DNA of 64,000 nt from Ignavibacteria bacterium (GTDB taxonomy: Bacteria; Bacteroidota; Ignavibacteria; Ignavibacteriales; SURF-24), in assembly GCA_025612245.1 (NCBI GenBank), contig JAAXKQ010000007.1, forward strand, positions 62,001-126,000, written 5' to 3'. The notes beneath the pieces were generated by a model. That model saw nothing but the letters and a program-made list of their open reading frames with translations, was not told the origin of the DNA and made no database searches. The translations under genes were made by a program, and so were the position numbers. This document shows, piece after piece, positions 57,033-64,000 of the stretch (position 1 is the first letter of the stretch; every line of letters begins with the position of its first letter).

Positions 57033-58064
57033 ATGCCCGTTGTAGATTACAAGAAATATTGCTCAATGCTGGATAACGCCAAGAAAAATAAATTTGCTTA
57101 TCCTGCAATCAATGTTACTTCAGAAGCAAGTGCAAATGCCGTTCTGGCTGCACTGGCTGAAACAAAGAGTGACGGTATTATCCAGGTTTCCACCGGCGGC
57201 GGTGAGTTTGCCTCAGGTCAGGCAGTTAAGGATGCCGCTCTGGGTGCTATGTCTATTGCACAGCACGTTCACCTCCTGGCAGAAAAATATGACATTAACG
57301 TTGCACTCCATACAGACCACTGCCAGGCAAAAAAACTGGACGGCTTTGTAAAACCTTTAATTGCAGAATCACGCAAAAGAGTGGCACAGGGACTCAAGCC
57401 CTTGTTCAATTCACACATGTTCGACGGCAGCGAACTGCCCCTGAAGCAGAACATGGATATCGCAGTTGAACTGCTAAAGGATTGCGCTGAACTGGGAATT
57501 ATACTTGAAGTTGAAGCCGGCGTCGTAGGCGGTGAAGAAGACGGCGTTAACAATGAAGGCGCTCCAGCAGCAAAACTTTATACAACCCCTGAAGACATGG
57601 TTGAAGTTTATACACGCCTTTCGTCAGTCAACGGCGCAAGATTCATGTTTGCCGCTACTTTCGGAAACGTTCACGGCGTTTATAAACCGGGTAACGTTAA
57701 GCTCCGCCCCATTATTCTCAAGCAGGGACAGGATGCTACGGCTGCCAAGTTCGGCAAGGAAAAACCTTTCGACCTCGTTTTCCACGGCGGAAGCGGTTCT
57801 TCACTCGAAGAGATCAGGGAAACTCTTGAGTATGGCGTTATAAAGATGAACGTCGATACCGATACTCAGTACGCCTTTACTCGTCCTATGGTTGACCACT
57901 TCTTCAAAAACTACGACGGCGTCCTGAAGGTTGAAGGCGAAGTCGGCAACAAGAAGGTCTACGACCCGCGCGCTTACCTGAAAAAAGCTGAAACCGGAAT
58001 GAAAGAAAGAGTAATTCAGGCTGTCAAGGACCTCCGCGCAGAGGGCACAACTTTAGGCAGATAA
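57033..58064 (+). CDS. fba: Class II fructose-bisphosphate aldolase
   Basis: 343 residues. Reversibly cleaves fructose-1,6-bisphosphate to dihydroxyacetone phosphate and glyceraldehyde-3-phosphate with zinc. Markers are NVALHTDHCQ with the metal His/Asp pair, EVEAGVVGGEEDGV, GNVHGVYKPG and FHGGSGSS, typical of the longer class II group. RBS AGGAG precedes ATG 57033. Strongly biased codons suggest high expression. A T-tailed hairpin follows. Confidence 0.93.
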   Translation: MPVVDYKKYCSMLDNAKKNKFAYPAINVTSEASANAVLAALAETKSDGIIQVSTGGGEFASGQAVKDAALGAMSIAQHVHLLAEKYDINVALHTDHCQAKKLDGFVKPLIAESRKRVAQGLKPLFNSHMFDGSELPLKQNMDIAVELLKDCAELGIILEVEAGVVGGEEDGVNNEGAPAAKLYTTPEDMVEVYTRLSSVNGARFMFAATFGNVHGVYKPGNVKLRPIILKQGQDATAAKFGKEKPFDLVFHGGSGSSLEEIRETLEYGVIKMNVDTDTQYAFTRPMVDHFFKNYDGVLKVEGEVGNKKVYDPRAYLKKAETGMKERVIQAVKDLRAEGTTLGR

Positions 58065-58089
58065 TTTCTATATCATTGATTTATGTGCG

Positions 58090-58126
58090 GCACAGCTGTA
58101 ATATTATCTTTACAGCTGTGCTTTTT
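58090..58126 (+). terminator. Terminator of the aldolase gene
   Basis: GCACAGCTGTAA (58090-58101) pairs with TTACAGCTGTGC (58110-58121), followed by TTTTT. Confidence 0.9.
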
Positions 58127-58156
58127 GTTAATATGCTTTGAATTTTTTATGTAATT

Positions 58157-58870
58157 ATGGACTGGCTGCTCAATACCCCAATTGCCCATCGCGGGCTTCA
58201 CGACAACATCACCGTGCCCGAAAATTCTCTGGAAGCTTTCAGACGCTCCGTGGATGCAGGTTACCCTGTGGAACTGGACGTCAGGCTTCTAAGGGACGGC
58301 TATATTTGCGTCTTTCACGACCTTTACCTTTCCCGCATGACGGGTGAGAAGGGCTCCGTATTAAAGAAAACTTCCAGGGAAATAAAAAACATCATGCTGC
58401 TCGGGACCGACCAGCATATCCCCCTTTTCTCCGAGGTACTGAACCTTATTGACGGAAAAGTGCCCATCCTGATTGAAATTAAGAATAGAAGGGGAATAGG
58501 ACAGCTGGAAAACAGGCTGCTGAACCTCCTGTCGGCTTATAAAGGGGAATATGCAGTCGAATCTTTTAACCCTCTTGTCGTCAGGTGGTTCAGGGATAAC
58601 GCTCCCGCCATTAAAAGAGGACAGCTTTCAGGTGCCTTCGGCGCCCTGAGAACACAGGGAAAAAGAGCCCTCCTGAGGGGGTACCTCTTCTCGCGCCTCT
58701 GCAGGCCCGATTTTATTGCCTACGATATCAGGTACCTGCCTGCAAGAAGAGTGAATAACTTCCGCCTGAACGGCATCCCTATAATAGGATATACGGCAAA
58801 AAGCCGCGAGGAATACGATACTGCTAGCTTTTACTGCGATAACGTCATTTTTGAAGGCTTTACCCCGTAA
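58157..58870 (+). CDS. Glycerophosphodiester phosphodiesterase family protein
   Basis: 237 residues of the GDPD TIM barrel: PIAHRGLHDN near the N-terminus (catalytic His), PENSLEAFRRSVDAG, VELDVRLLRDG (metal Glu and Asp), VFHDLYLSRMTG and VPILIEIKNRRG. Hydrolyses glycerophosphodiesters to glycerol-3-phosphate and an alcohol. No signal peptide is seen, so it is probably cytoplasmic. Confidence 0.85.
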   Translation: MDWLLNTPIAHRGLHDNITVPENSLEAFRRSVDAGYPVELDVRLLRDGYICVFHDLYLSRMTGEKGSVLKKTSREIKNIMLLGTDQHIPLFSEVLNLIDGKVPILIEIKNRRGIGQLENRLLNLLSAYKGEYAVESFNPLVVRWFRDNAPAIKRGQLSGAFGALRTQGKRALLRGYLFSRLCRPDFIAYDIRYLPARRVNNFRLNGIPIIGYTAKSREEYDTASFYCDNVIFEGFTP

Positions 58871-58881
58871 AACCCCAGAGT

Positions 58882-58930
58882 CACACACACACACATAGCT
58901 CCCGAACTTCTCCCTTTCTTTGGAGCTATG
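58882..58930 (+). repeat. Short CA repeat and weak hairpin
   Basis: (CA) run ACACACACACACA at 58883-58895, followed by CATAGCTCC (58894-58902) which pairs with GGAGCTATG (58922-58930). It may terminate the GDPD gene although the T-run is poor. Confidence 0.4.
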
Positions 58931-59090
58931 CCTCCTTTTCCGGTTTAGCCTTACTTTTTTGGGGCTTCGCCGACCCCCCCCTGAAGTCAGCTGGCGGAGC
59001 CTGTCTAGATTTCCGTTTTTTTCTTATCTTAACGCAAGACTTTTTTGCAATTCTTTATTTCCAACATATTAGAAATCAGGAGAAGCTCCG

Positions 59091-60479
59091 ATGACATTTA
59101 AGAATAAGTACTTCCCGGGCCTTACGGCTGCCGCATATCTGCTGTCTGTGTTAATCCTTTTTATGAGTATACAGCAGACTTATGCCCAGGCCGTAAAGAC
59201 TTCGGTCAAACACCCTGCTTGGACACGCAATAAAATGATCTATGAGGTAAATATACGCCAGTATACAAAAAGCGGCACATTTAAGGACCTCGAAAAAGAG
59301 CTGCCGAAATTGAAGGATATGGGCGTGGGGATCGTCTGGCTGATGCCCGTTAACCCAATCGGCGAGAAAAACCGCAAGGGCACCCTCGGAAGCTACTACG
59401 CCGTCAGTGACTATATGGCTGTGAACCCTGAATTCGGTACCATGAAGGATTTTAAGTCACTCGTTAACAGGACGCATAAGCTGGGAATGAAGATTATCAT
59501 CGACTGGGTGGCAAACCACACCTCCTGGGATAACGTGCTTACAAAATCCCACCCCGAATTCTTCAAGAAAGATTCACTCGGAAACTTTGTGGCCCCGGTT
59601 AAGGACTGGACGGACGTCATTCAGCTCGATTACCAGAACAAGGAGCTCTGGAAATATATGATTGGCGCTTTGAAGTTCTGGATTACAGAAACCGGCATTG
59701 ACGGCTTCCGCTGCGACGTGGCGGCAATGGTCCCGACGCCGTTCTGGAATGAGGCACGTAAAGAGCTGGATAAGGTTAAACCCGTCTTCATGCTGGCTGA
59801 GGCCGAAAAACAGGACCTGCACGAAAAGGCATTCGACATGACCTACGGCTGGGATCTGCACAGCCTCATGAATAACATAGCCTCCGGAAAAAGAAATGCT
59901 TCCGAAATCAATTCCTACCTTTCAAGGCAGGACAGACTCTATCCCGCCGACGGCTACAGGATGTACTTTACAACCAACCACGATGAAAATTCATGGAACG
60001 GTACAGAGTTCGAACGCATGAAACAGGGAGTTGAGGCTTTCAGCGTTCTTACCTTTACACTGCAAAACAGCATGCCTTTGCTCTATAGCGGGCAGGAAGC
60101 CGGCCTCAACAGACGACTTTCTTTCTTTGAAAGAGACCCTATCGACTGGAAGGACTCCGAATACAGGAAGTTCTATACAACTTTAATCAACTTAAAGCTG
60201 CAGAATAAGGCCCTTGCCAATGGCTCTGAAGGCGGGCAGATGACCTTGGTCTCTTCTAAGGCTGATAAGGCCGTCTACGCTTTTACAAGAGCAAAAGGGA
60301 AAAACAAAGTCTTTGTGGTGCTGAACCTTTCGGGCGAAAAGAAAGAAGCCCGGTTAAGCGCACAGAGCATGAAGGGAAACTACACTGAACTGTTTACAAA
60401 TGAAAAGACGAATTTCAAGAGTATGGAGACCTTTAAGCTCAATCCCTGGGAATATAAGGTTTTTGTGAGCAATAAGTAG
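59091..60479 (+). CDS. Secreted GH13 alpha-amylase-like glycoside hydrolase
   Basis: 462 residues with a signal peptide to about residue 33 (...QQTYAQ). The GH13 catalytic set is intact: DWVANHTS at 138-145, nucleophile Asp209 in GFRCDV, acid Glu237 in LAEAE and Asp298 in TTNHDENSW. The short size and lack of a large C-terminal domain suggest an enzyme that works on malto-oligosaccharides, such as a neopullulanase or maltohexaosidase. It would be exported to the periplasm or outside. Substrate specificity cannot be assigned. Confidence 0.88.
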   Translation: MTFKNKYFPGLTAAAYLLSVLILFMSIQQTYAQAVKTSVKHPAWTRNKMIYEVNIRQYTKSGTFKDLEKELPKLKDMGVGIVWLMPVNPIGEKNRKGTLGSYYAVSDYMAVNPEFGTMKDFKSLVNRTHKLGMKIIIDWVANHTSWDNVLTKSHPEFFKKDSLGNFVAPVKDWTDVIQLDYQNKELWKYMIGALKFWITETGIDGFRCDVAAMVPTPFWNEARKELDKVKPVFMLAEAEKQDLHEKAFDMTYGWDLHSLMNNIASGKRNASEINSYLSRQDRLYPADGYRMYFTTNHDENSWNGTEFERMKQGVEAFSVLTFTLQNSMPLLYSGQEAGLNRRLSFFERDPIDWKDSEYRKFYTTLINLKLQNKALANGSEGGQMTLVSSKADKAVYAFTRAKGKNKVFVVLNLSGEKKEARLSAQSMKGNYTELFTNEKTNFKSMETFKLNPWEYKVFVSNK

Positions 60480-60498
60480 CAAAAAGTTTGTCTAAGCA

Positions 60499-60534
60499 TT
60501 CCGGCGGATACTCATTGTGTGTGATCCGCCGGAA
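60499..60534. terminator. Bidirectional hairpin between GH13 and outer-membrane genes
   Basis: TTCCGGCGGAT (60499-60509) pairs with ATCCGCCGGAA (60524-60534) around a 14-base loop. T-runs are weak on both strands. Confidence 0.6.
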
Positions 60535-60544
60535 GCTTTGGCCG

Positions 60545-61579
60545 TTAAAAGTTAAAGTTCGTGCCTATCCTGAATATCGGAGAAGCTCCCTCGATGTTCC
60601 CATTTTCATACCACATCAGCATTCCTGCTGCCCAGAAGAAGTTCAAAAACCTGGAGGAAACGTTGTCATTCCCCAGTGTTAAAACAATCGGCCCTTTACT
60701 ATCCCCTGAAAAAAAGTTTTCCATATGCTTGCTGAATTCAAGCGAGATGTTGTTAAAGGCCATCCCTGAAAAGTAACCCGTCAGCTTCAGTCCGCCCGTA
60801 AATTTCTTGAATTCCGGACGGGAATAAACATCCCAGTTGAGTACTCCCGCAATACTCAAAAAGTCCAGGACCTGGTAGCCGAGCTGCGTATTGATAAGGT
60901 CCGGAAAACCTGTTCCGCCGGCCAGAAATATGTGCCTTCTTTTAGCTGCGGTTTCAACTGCGCTTTCTTCTGTGGCCCCCGCTTTTCCTAAAACCGTCTC
61001 TTCTTTGCCGGGTTTTGGGGTGAAAGAGAAATTATATGCTAAGCCTAGTTTTATAATACTGTAAACCTTCCAGTATTCGATGCGGGGCTGACCGTTCATG
61101 TCCCAAAAGGAACTGAAACCGAATTTCTCGTCCAGCACTTTGTTGTACTGAAGCTCAACTGCAAAGTTGTCCGAAGCATTAAAACCGATTCCTCCCCCGA
61201 GCATTGTATGGGTCCCGCTAAAGCTCTCCTCATAAATTAAAGTGCCGTGCGCATCGCCGGAACTGCTTAGTAGGCTTATTCCGCCCATGAGGTATATATA
61301 ATCCTTTAGAATATTCTCCTTGGCATAAAGCCCGTACTGCATGCCGCTTAAATCATCTGAAAGTAAAACTCCCCACCTGCCTTCCAGGGAAAAATCCTCG
61401 CCAATTTTTAAGCCTAGGTTTAACCCGGGTTCGAAAGAAGCCGAGGATCGGTTATTCGAAAGGCTATTTGATCCCAGGAAATTTTGTTCAACCCTAAAGC
61501 CGCCAAAAACACTCTGGGCATAATGAAAACTCTGAAAGAGGGTGAAGCACAGTAAAATGGAAATAAAAAGCTTCTTCAA
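60545..61579 (-). CDS. Outer-membrane beta-barrel protein
   Basis: About 344 residues. I take TTG at 61579 as the start, giving an N-terminal signal peptide KKLFISILLCFTLFQSFHYA with cleavage at AQ, because AAGGA lies seven bases upstream. A methionine 21 codons earlier exists but adds a non-signal tail. The mature chain has alternating short strands ending in aromatic residues (GVLLSDDLSGMQYGLYAK, NIKGLAYNFSF-like) and a terminal F, as in porin-like proteins. The protein's cargo is unknown. Confidence 0.7.
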   Translation of the reverse strand: MKKLFISILLCFTLFQSFHYAQSVFGGFRVEQNFLGSNSLSNNRSSASFEPGLNLGLKIGEDFSLEGRWGVLLSDDLSGMQYGLYAKENILKDYIYLMGGISLLSSSGDAHGTLIYEESFSGTHTMLGGGIGFNASDNFAVELQYNKVLDEKFGFSSFWDMNGQPRIEYWKVYSIIKLGLAYNFSFTPKPGKEETVLGKAGATEESAVETAAKRRHIFLAGGTGFPDLINTQLGYQVLDFLSIAGVLNWDVYSRPEFKKFTGGLKLTGYFSGMAFNNISLEFSKHMENFFSGDSKGPIVLTLGNDNVSSRFLNFFWAAGMLMWYENGNIEGASPIFRIGTNFNF

Positions 61580-61744
61580 GGGGTATTCCTTAAAATATAT
61601 TAGATACGAAATTAAATTACTAAATATAGGGGTGCCTGTCAAATATCAATAAAACCGGCAGATAAAATGAGCGCTTTAATCCTGCTTAAAAGAACACGGA
61701 TCCGCAGAGGATTATTTCTACGAGCGGGAGAGTATGGAAGAGTC

Positions 61745-62050
61745 CTACAAATTACTTTTTTCTGCTGCCTCAGACTTGCCGCAGAAGAAAACCACCACAT
61801 TGCTTTCTACAAAATGAACCAGTGCGCCGTATCTGGTAATTGAAGAAGTCTCCGCTGCATCGGAAAGCTCCTTTTTAATCGTTTCAAGCGCTTCTTCGTA
61901 AGAGACTAAATTATTATAAATGACAAGCAGCTTTTCTTCCCCATTCATCTTCTGCCAGTTTTTCGTGGACAGCTCCTGGTAGAAGCTCCTGCACTGATTT
62001 GGGGATGGATCCCCCAGCAGATCAATTTTAAGTACAGCTTTTACTGCCAT
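61745..62050 (-). CDS. Small protein, paralogue of the next upstream gene
   Basis: 101 residues of unknown family. The N-terminal half (AVLKIDLLGDPSPNQCR and FYQELSTKNWQKMN) clearly matches the neighbouring 62096-62362 protein (AMMTVDFKGSASFEQSR, FSSELIRRDWQKLN), and the rest has a similar strand-helix-strand outline. It therefore belongs to a small duplicated family that forms a likely operon with the 366-residue protein. The extra C-terminal part ends EKSNL. Toxin or antitoxin roles have no support from motifs. Confidence 0.6.
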   Translation of the reverse strand: MAVKAVLKIDLLGDPSPNQCRSFYQELSTKNWQKMNGEEKLLVIYNNLVSYEEALETIKKELSDAAETSSITRYGALVHFVESNVVVFFCGKSEAAEKSNL

Positions 62051-62095
62051 AATAATTACTCCAATTGGTAATACTTAGCCCGGGCTAAACCTGTC

Positions 62096-62362
62096 TCAGG
62101 CCAGAACTAATTTGGCGTCTCCCAAATAAATTTCGGCTTTGATCTTTTTTATGCCGGCTTGTTCAAGAGCAAAACTAATGTCGGATTTAATTACTTCGGA
62201 AATCTCTTCTCTCGACATGTCCCCTTCAAAGGCTACCTGCCAGACGGTATTCATTTTATTAAGCTTCTGCCAGTCGCGCCTGATCAGCTCGCTGGAAAAA
62301 TTTCTGCTTTGCTCAAATGAAGCGCTTCCCTTAAAATCCACTGTCATCATGGCTCTAAACAT
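62096..62362 (-). CDS. Small protein, paralogue of the next downstream gene
   Basis: 88 residues with the same fold pattern as 61745-62050: a strand (MFRAMMTVDFKG), a helix with SRNFSSELIRRDWQKLN, a strand (VWQVAFEGDMSREEI), a helix and a final strand (IKAEIYLGDAKLVLA). Tandem arrangement, 45 bases apart, indicates local duplication. It is the middle gene of a three-gene minus-strand cluster whose first gene, at 62386-63486, ends 24 bases upstream. Confidence 0.6.
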   Translation of the reverse strand: MFRAMMTVDFKGSASFEQSRNFSSELIRRDWQKLNKMNTVWQVAFEGDMSREEISEVIKSDISFALEQAGIKKIKAEIYLGDAKLVLA

Positions 62363-62385
62363 ATGTCAAGACTTTCTGTTAAATC

Positions 62386-63486
62386 TTAGTTTACCATGCT
62401 CTGTGCTATCGTCGTCTTAATCGTCTTGAGCATGTATTCCAGTATATTCTGGTATTTGGATTCATAAACTTCCCGGCTCAGACTGTTGATATAGGTATCC
62501 AGGTAATAATGCAGGCCATGGCACGAAAAACCGTGCTGAATGTCCCATGCCATGTCGGCAATTGCAGCCTTGAGGAATCCGGCCTCATGACTGTTTAACT
62601 TGTTCCTTCCCAGGTAAAATTTATCCAGCTTTGCCGTTGACATTGAAACCGCACGACTGATCATGTCGTTGACGTGAATTGCGTCATCCATGTAATTCGG
62701 ATGTGTCTCGCACCTTGGTTCACAGTTCTCACCGGGATTTACCTCGCAGCAGTACTCGTCACATCCTCTTAAGTATTTCAGCCTCCTGATGAGAATATTG
62801 ACAGGAATTGCCGGATGGAAGTCTGTTTCCGCCTCCAGGTACGAGGCTATATCTGTCAGCAGTGTCTCGTCATTGGAAAGCAGGTAATACGGAATGGCCT
62901 CAAAACTTTCCTCGTCAATGAGCCTCCGGCCTTCGGCCTTTGTGCCCGATTTTACAAAGTAGGCTCTCCCGCTGTGCCTTATGAGCTTAAAATTCTGCTT
63001 CCTCGCAAAATGGTAAATCGTACGCTGCAGCTTTGTGTAATAAGGATCGGAGCTCCTTATTGATTCCGACAGGTGCTGGTCGACCCTGCTTTTAATGAGC
63101 TTGTGAAGAAATTCCATGACCTCGGTTTGAGTTCTGATGGGAGAATCCCAGTTCTTAAAGGCAGTCCTTATCGAAAACTCGTTTTGCTGGTTGCGCAAAA
63201 AAAGCGGGGTTACGGCACTGATGGCAAAATCCTTGTAGTTGTACTCGCCGCCTAAAAAGCAGGGGGCAATCTTGCTCCTGTTCTTAATGACAAACATGTA
63301 AGATATATTGCAGCAGTACTTTGCTAGTGCGTTTAATTCTTCGGGAGTAATATTTTCCTTCTCAAGAATTTCAAGTGTGTTAAGGCTTTTTCTTTTTCTG
63401 TCAGTTTTCATTATCTCAAGCAATTTTTTTTTGAACCTGCCGGCTACTTTAAGCTCAATGTGTGTGTGTGCCTTCAGGAAAGACAC
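62386..63486 (-). CDS. Cysteine-cluster protein of unknown function
   Basis: 366 residues, no recognised family. The first 230 residues are basic and helix-rich (MKTDRKRKSLNTLEI, HKLIKSRVDQHLSESI, RTIYHFARKQNFKLIRHSG). A tight Cys set at 242, 246, 247, 255 and 259 (CDEYCCE and CEPRCETHP) may bind a metal. The basic helical part suggests nucleic-acid contact, which is a guess. The start is uncertain: GTG at 63486 or ATG at 63411, because neither has a good ribosome site. It starts just downstream of two T-tailed hairpins. Confidence 0.5.
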   Translation of the reverse strand: MSFLKAHTHIELKVAGRFKKKLLEIMKTDRKRKSLNTLEILEKENITPEELNALAKYCCNISYMFVIKNRSKIAPCFLGGEYNYKDFAISAVTPLFLRNQQNEFSIRTAFKNWDSPIRTQTEVMEFLHKLIKSRVDQHLSESIRSSDPYYTKLQRTIYHFARKQNFKLIRHSGRAYFVKSGTKAEGRRLIDEESFEAIPYYLLSNDETLLTDIASYLEAETDFHPAIPVNILIRRLKYLRGCDEYCCEVNPGENCEPRCETHPNYMDDAIHVNDMISRAVSMSTAKLDKFYLGRNKLNSHEAGFLKAAIADMAWDIQHGFSCHGLHYYLDTYINSLSREVYESKYQNILEYMLKTIKTTIAQSMVN

Positions 63487-63553
63487 ACTCTAATAAAATT
63501 CCAAAGCCGGTTTTTAACGGAAAGAAATATAAACAGCCCGGTTTCAAAAAAAA

Positions 63554-63590
63554 TCAGTACCCTTTGCCCTGTGAGCAAAAAGGATACTGA
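63554..63590 (-). terminator. T-tailed hairpin upstream of the unknown cluster
   Basis: Imperfect stem TCAGTACCCTTTGC (63554-63567) with GCAAAAAGGATACTGA (63575-63590). On the minus strand it is followed by TTTTTTTTG, so it would end transcripts entering from the right, or act as attenuator before the cluster at 63486. Confidence 0.5.
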
Positions 63591-63744
63591 ATCCTGAATT
63601 AAAAATGCGGCGAATTAAGGCCTCCGGAATGCAAATGCAGCCTTAAAAACGCCCGAAACAGCGATTGAGAATTTTTTGTGGAGGAAAATGTAGGGGAAAA
63701 CCGCGATTTTGTGCTGAAATCGAATATCAGTATGCCTTTATTGC

Positions 63745-63773
63745 AAAAATCAGTATAAGTACTGATTTTTTTT
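63745..63773. terminator. Perfect 11-bp hairpin with T-run
   Basis: AAAAATCAGTA (63745-63755) pairs with TACTGATTTTT (63760-63770) around a four-base loop, with a T-run on the plus side and a shorter one on the minus side. No gene ends immediately before it on either strand. Confidence 0.55.
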
Positions 63774-63924
63774 AAAAAAACCTGTTGTATATTGAATACC
63801 AGTTATAAAAAAATCATTTTTTCTGTAAAAAAACGGGAATCCGGCTCTATTCGGAAGCATTTTAAGCTCATTGTGAAATTGATACTCTTAAAAAACTGTT
63901 AAATATACGCTCGAATCTATTGTA

Positions 63925-64000
63925 ATGGCTGGATACATGAATTATACAGAACCGTCTGATTATTTACTTCCTTTAGCTCTAGAGCTGTTCGTTGCGGGTA
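63925..64000 (+). CDS. Start of a membrane protein gene cut by the window edge
   Basis: A frame begins ATG GCT GGA TAC at 63925, with a second ATG at 63937, and continues into NYTEPSDYLLPLALELFVAG before the window ends. The hydrophobic start after a short polar segment is compatible with a small subunit such as NADH-quinone oxidoreductase subunit A, but the fragment is too short to assign. The second ATG has GGCTGGA just upstream. Confidence 0.3.
   Translation, partial: MAGYMNYTEPSDYLLPLALELFVAG

Larger units (their letters stand above)
63487..63924. other. Hairpin-rich intergenic region
   Basis: 438 bases without a supported gene. It carries T-tailed hairpins at 63554-63590 and 63745-63773 and repeated TCAGTA motifs (63554, 63726, 63750). 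It separates the divergent unknown cluster from a gene starting at the right edge. Confidence 0.5.

Overview
The window reads as a chromosomal segment of a bacterium from the Bacteroidota/Ignavibacteriota (FCB) group. This is inference. It rests on the DUF4954, DUF4175/DUF4159, DUF3109 and DUF748 families, on lipoproteins with outer-membrane beta-barrel and SurA-like partners, and on a secreted-protein C-terminal tail of the type common in Ignavibacteria. Base composition is moderate. Genes lie on both strands in short operons. I see no rRNA, tRNA, CRISPR array, integrase or transposase.

Layout. 1-8.5 kb: tail of a class A beta-lactamase-like gene, two unlisted small membrane proteins (484-645 and 8391-8522), a propeller-type lipoprotein, a DUF4159/DUF4175 pair, and an NhaD/ArsB-type antiporter. 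8.6-12.2 kb: pdxB with a small partner, a secreted zinc protease with a metzincin-like motif, and an orphan C-terminal gene fragment. 12.2-21.8 kb: a minus-strand phenylacetate catabolic operon in transcriptional order paaA-B-C-D-G, aldo/keto reductase, paaH-J-Y-Z. It has a candidate palindromic operator just upstream of paaA and lacks paaE and paaK locally. 22-27 kb: M15 peptidase, an lmo0937-type miniprotein, a DUF748 protein and alaS. 27.5-32.3 kb: a consensus promoter, an acyl carrier protein overlapping a fused ADP-forming acyl-CoA synthetase, then a DUF4954 protein. 32.3-38.3 kb: NmrA-like protein, YbjQ protein, and a 1526-residue acyl-AMP ligase/unknown/GNAT fusion. 38.6-45.8 kb: membrane acyltransferase-like protein, an NHLRC2-like thioredoxin/NHL lipoprotein, a nitronate monooxygenase-like enzyme, lipoproteins (one a paralogue of the lipoprotein near the left end) and an HAD acid phosphatase. 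45.9-52.6 kb: hslV-hslU, and a DUF3109-rpoN-methyltransferase-SurA-like operon. 53-64 kb: aldo/keto reductase plus AraC regulator, enoyl-CoA hydratase, HAD phosphatase, class II aldolase, GDPD, a GH13 enzyme, an outer-membrane barrel, and a three-gene unknown cluster made of two tandem small paralogues and a cysteine-rich protein.

How the parts work together. The paa genes encode activation of phenylacetyl-CoA to its epoxide (PaaABC, with PaaD as iron-sulphur assembly factor), isomerisation (PaaG), ring cleavage and aldehyde oxidation (PaaZ), and beta-oxidation (PaaH, PaaJ), with PaaY as a likely salvage thioesterase. The reductase PaaE and the CoA ligase must come from elsewhere, or be replaced.

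Most promising for new biology: the 1526-residue ligase/GNAT fusion, the ACP plus ADP-forming synthetase plus DUF4954 group, the tandem-paralogue trio at 61.7-63.5 kb with hairpin-rich DNA upstream, and the noncanonical paa operon.
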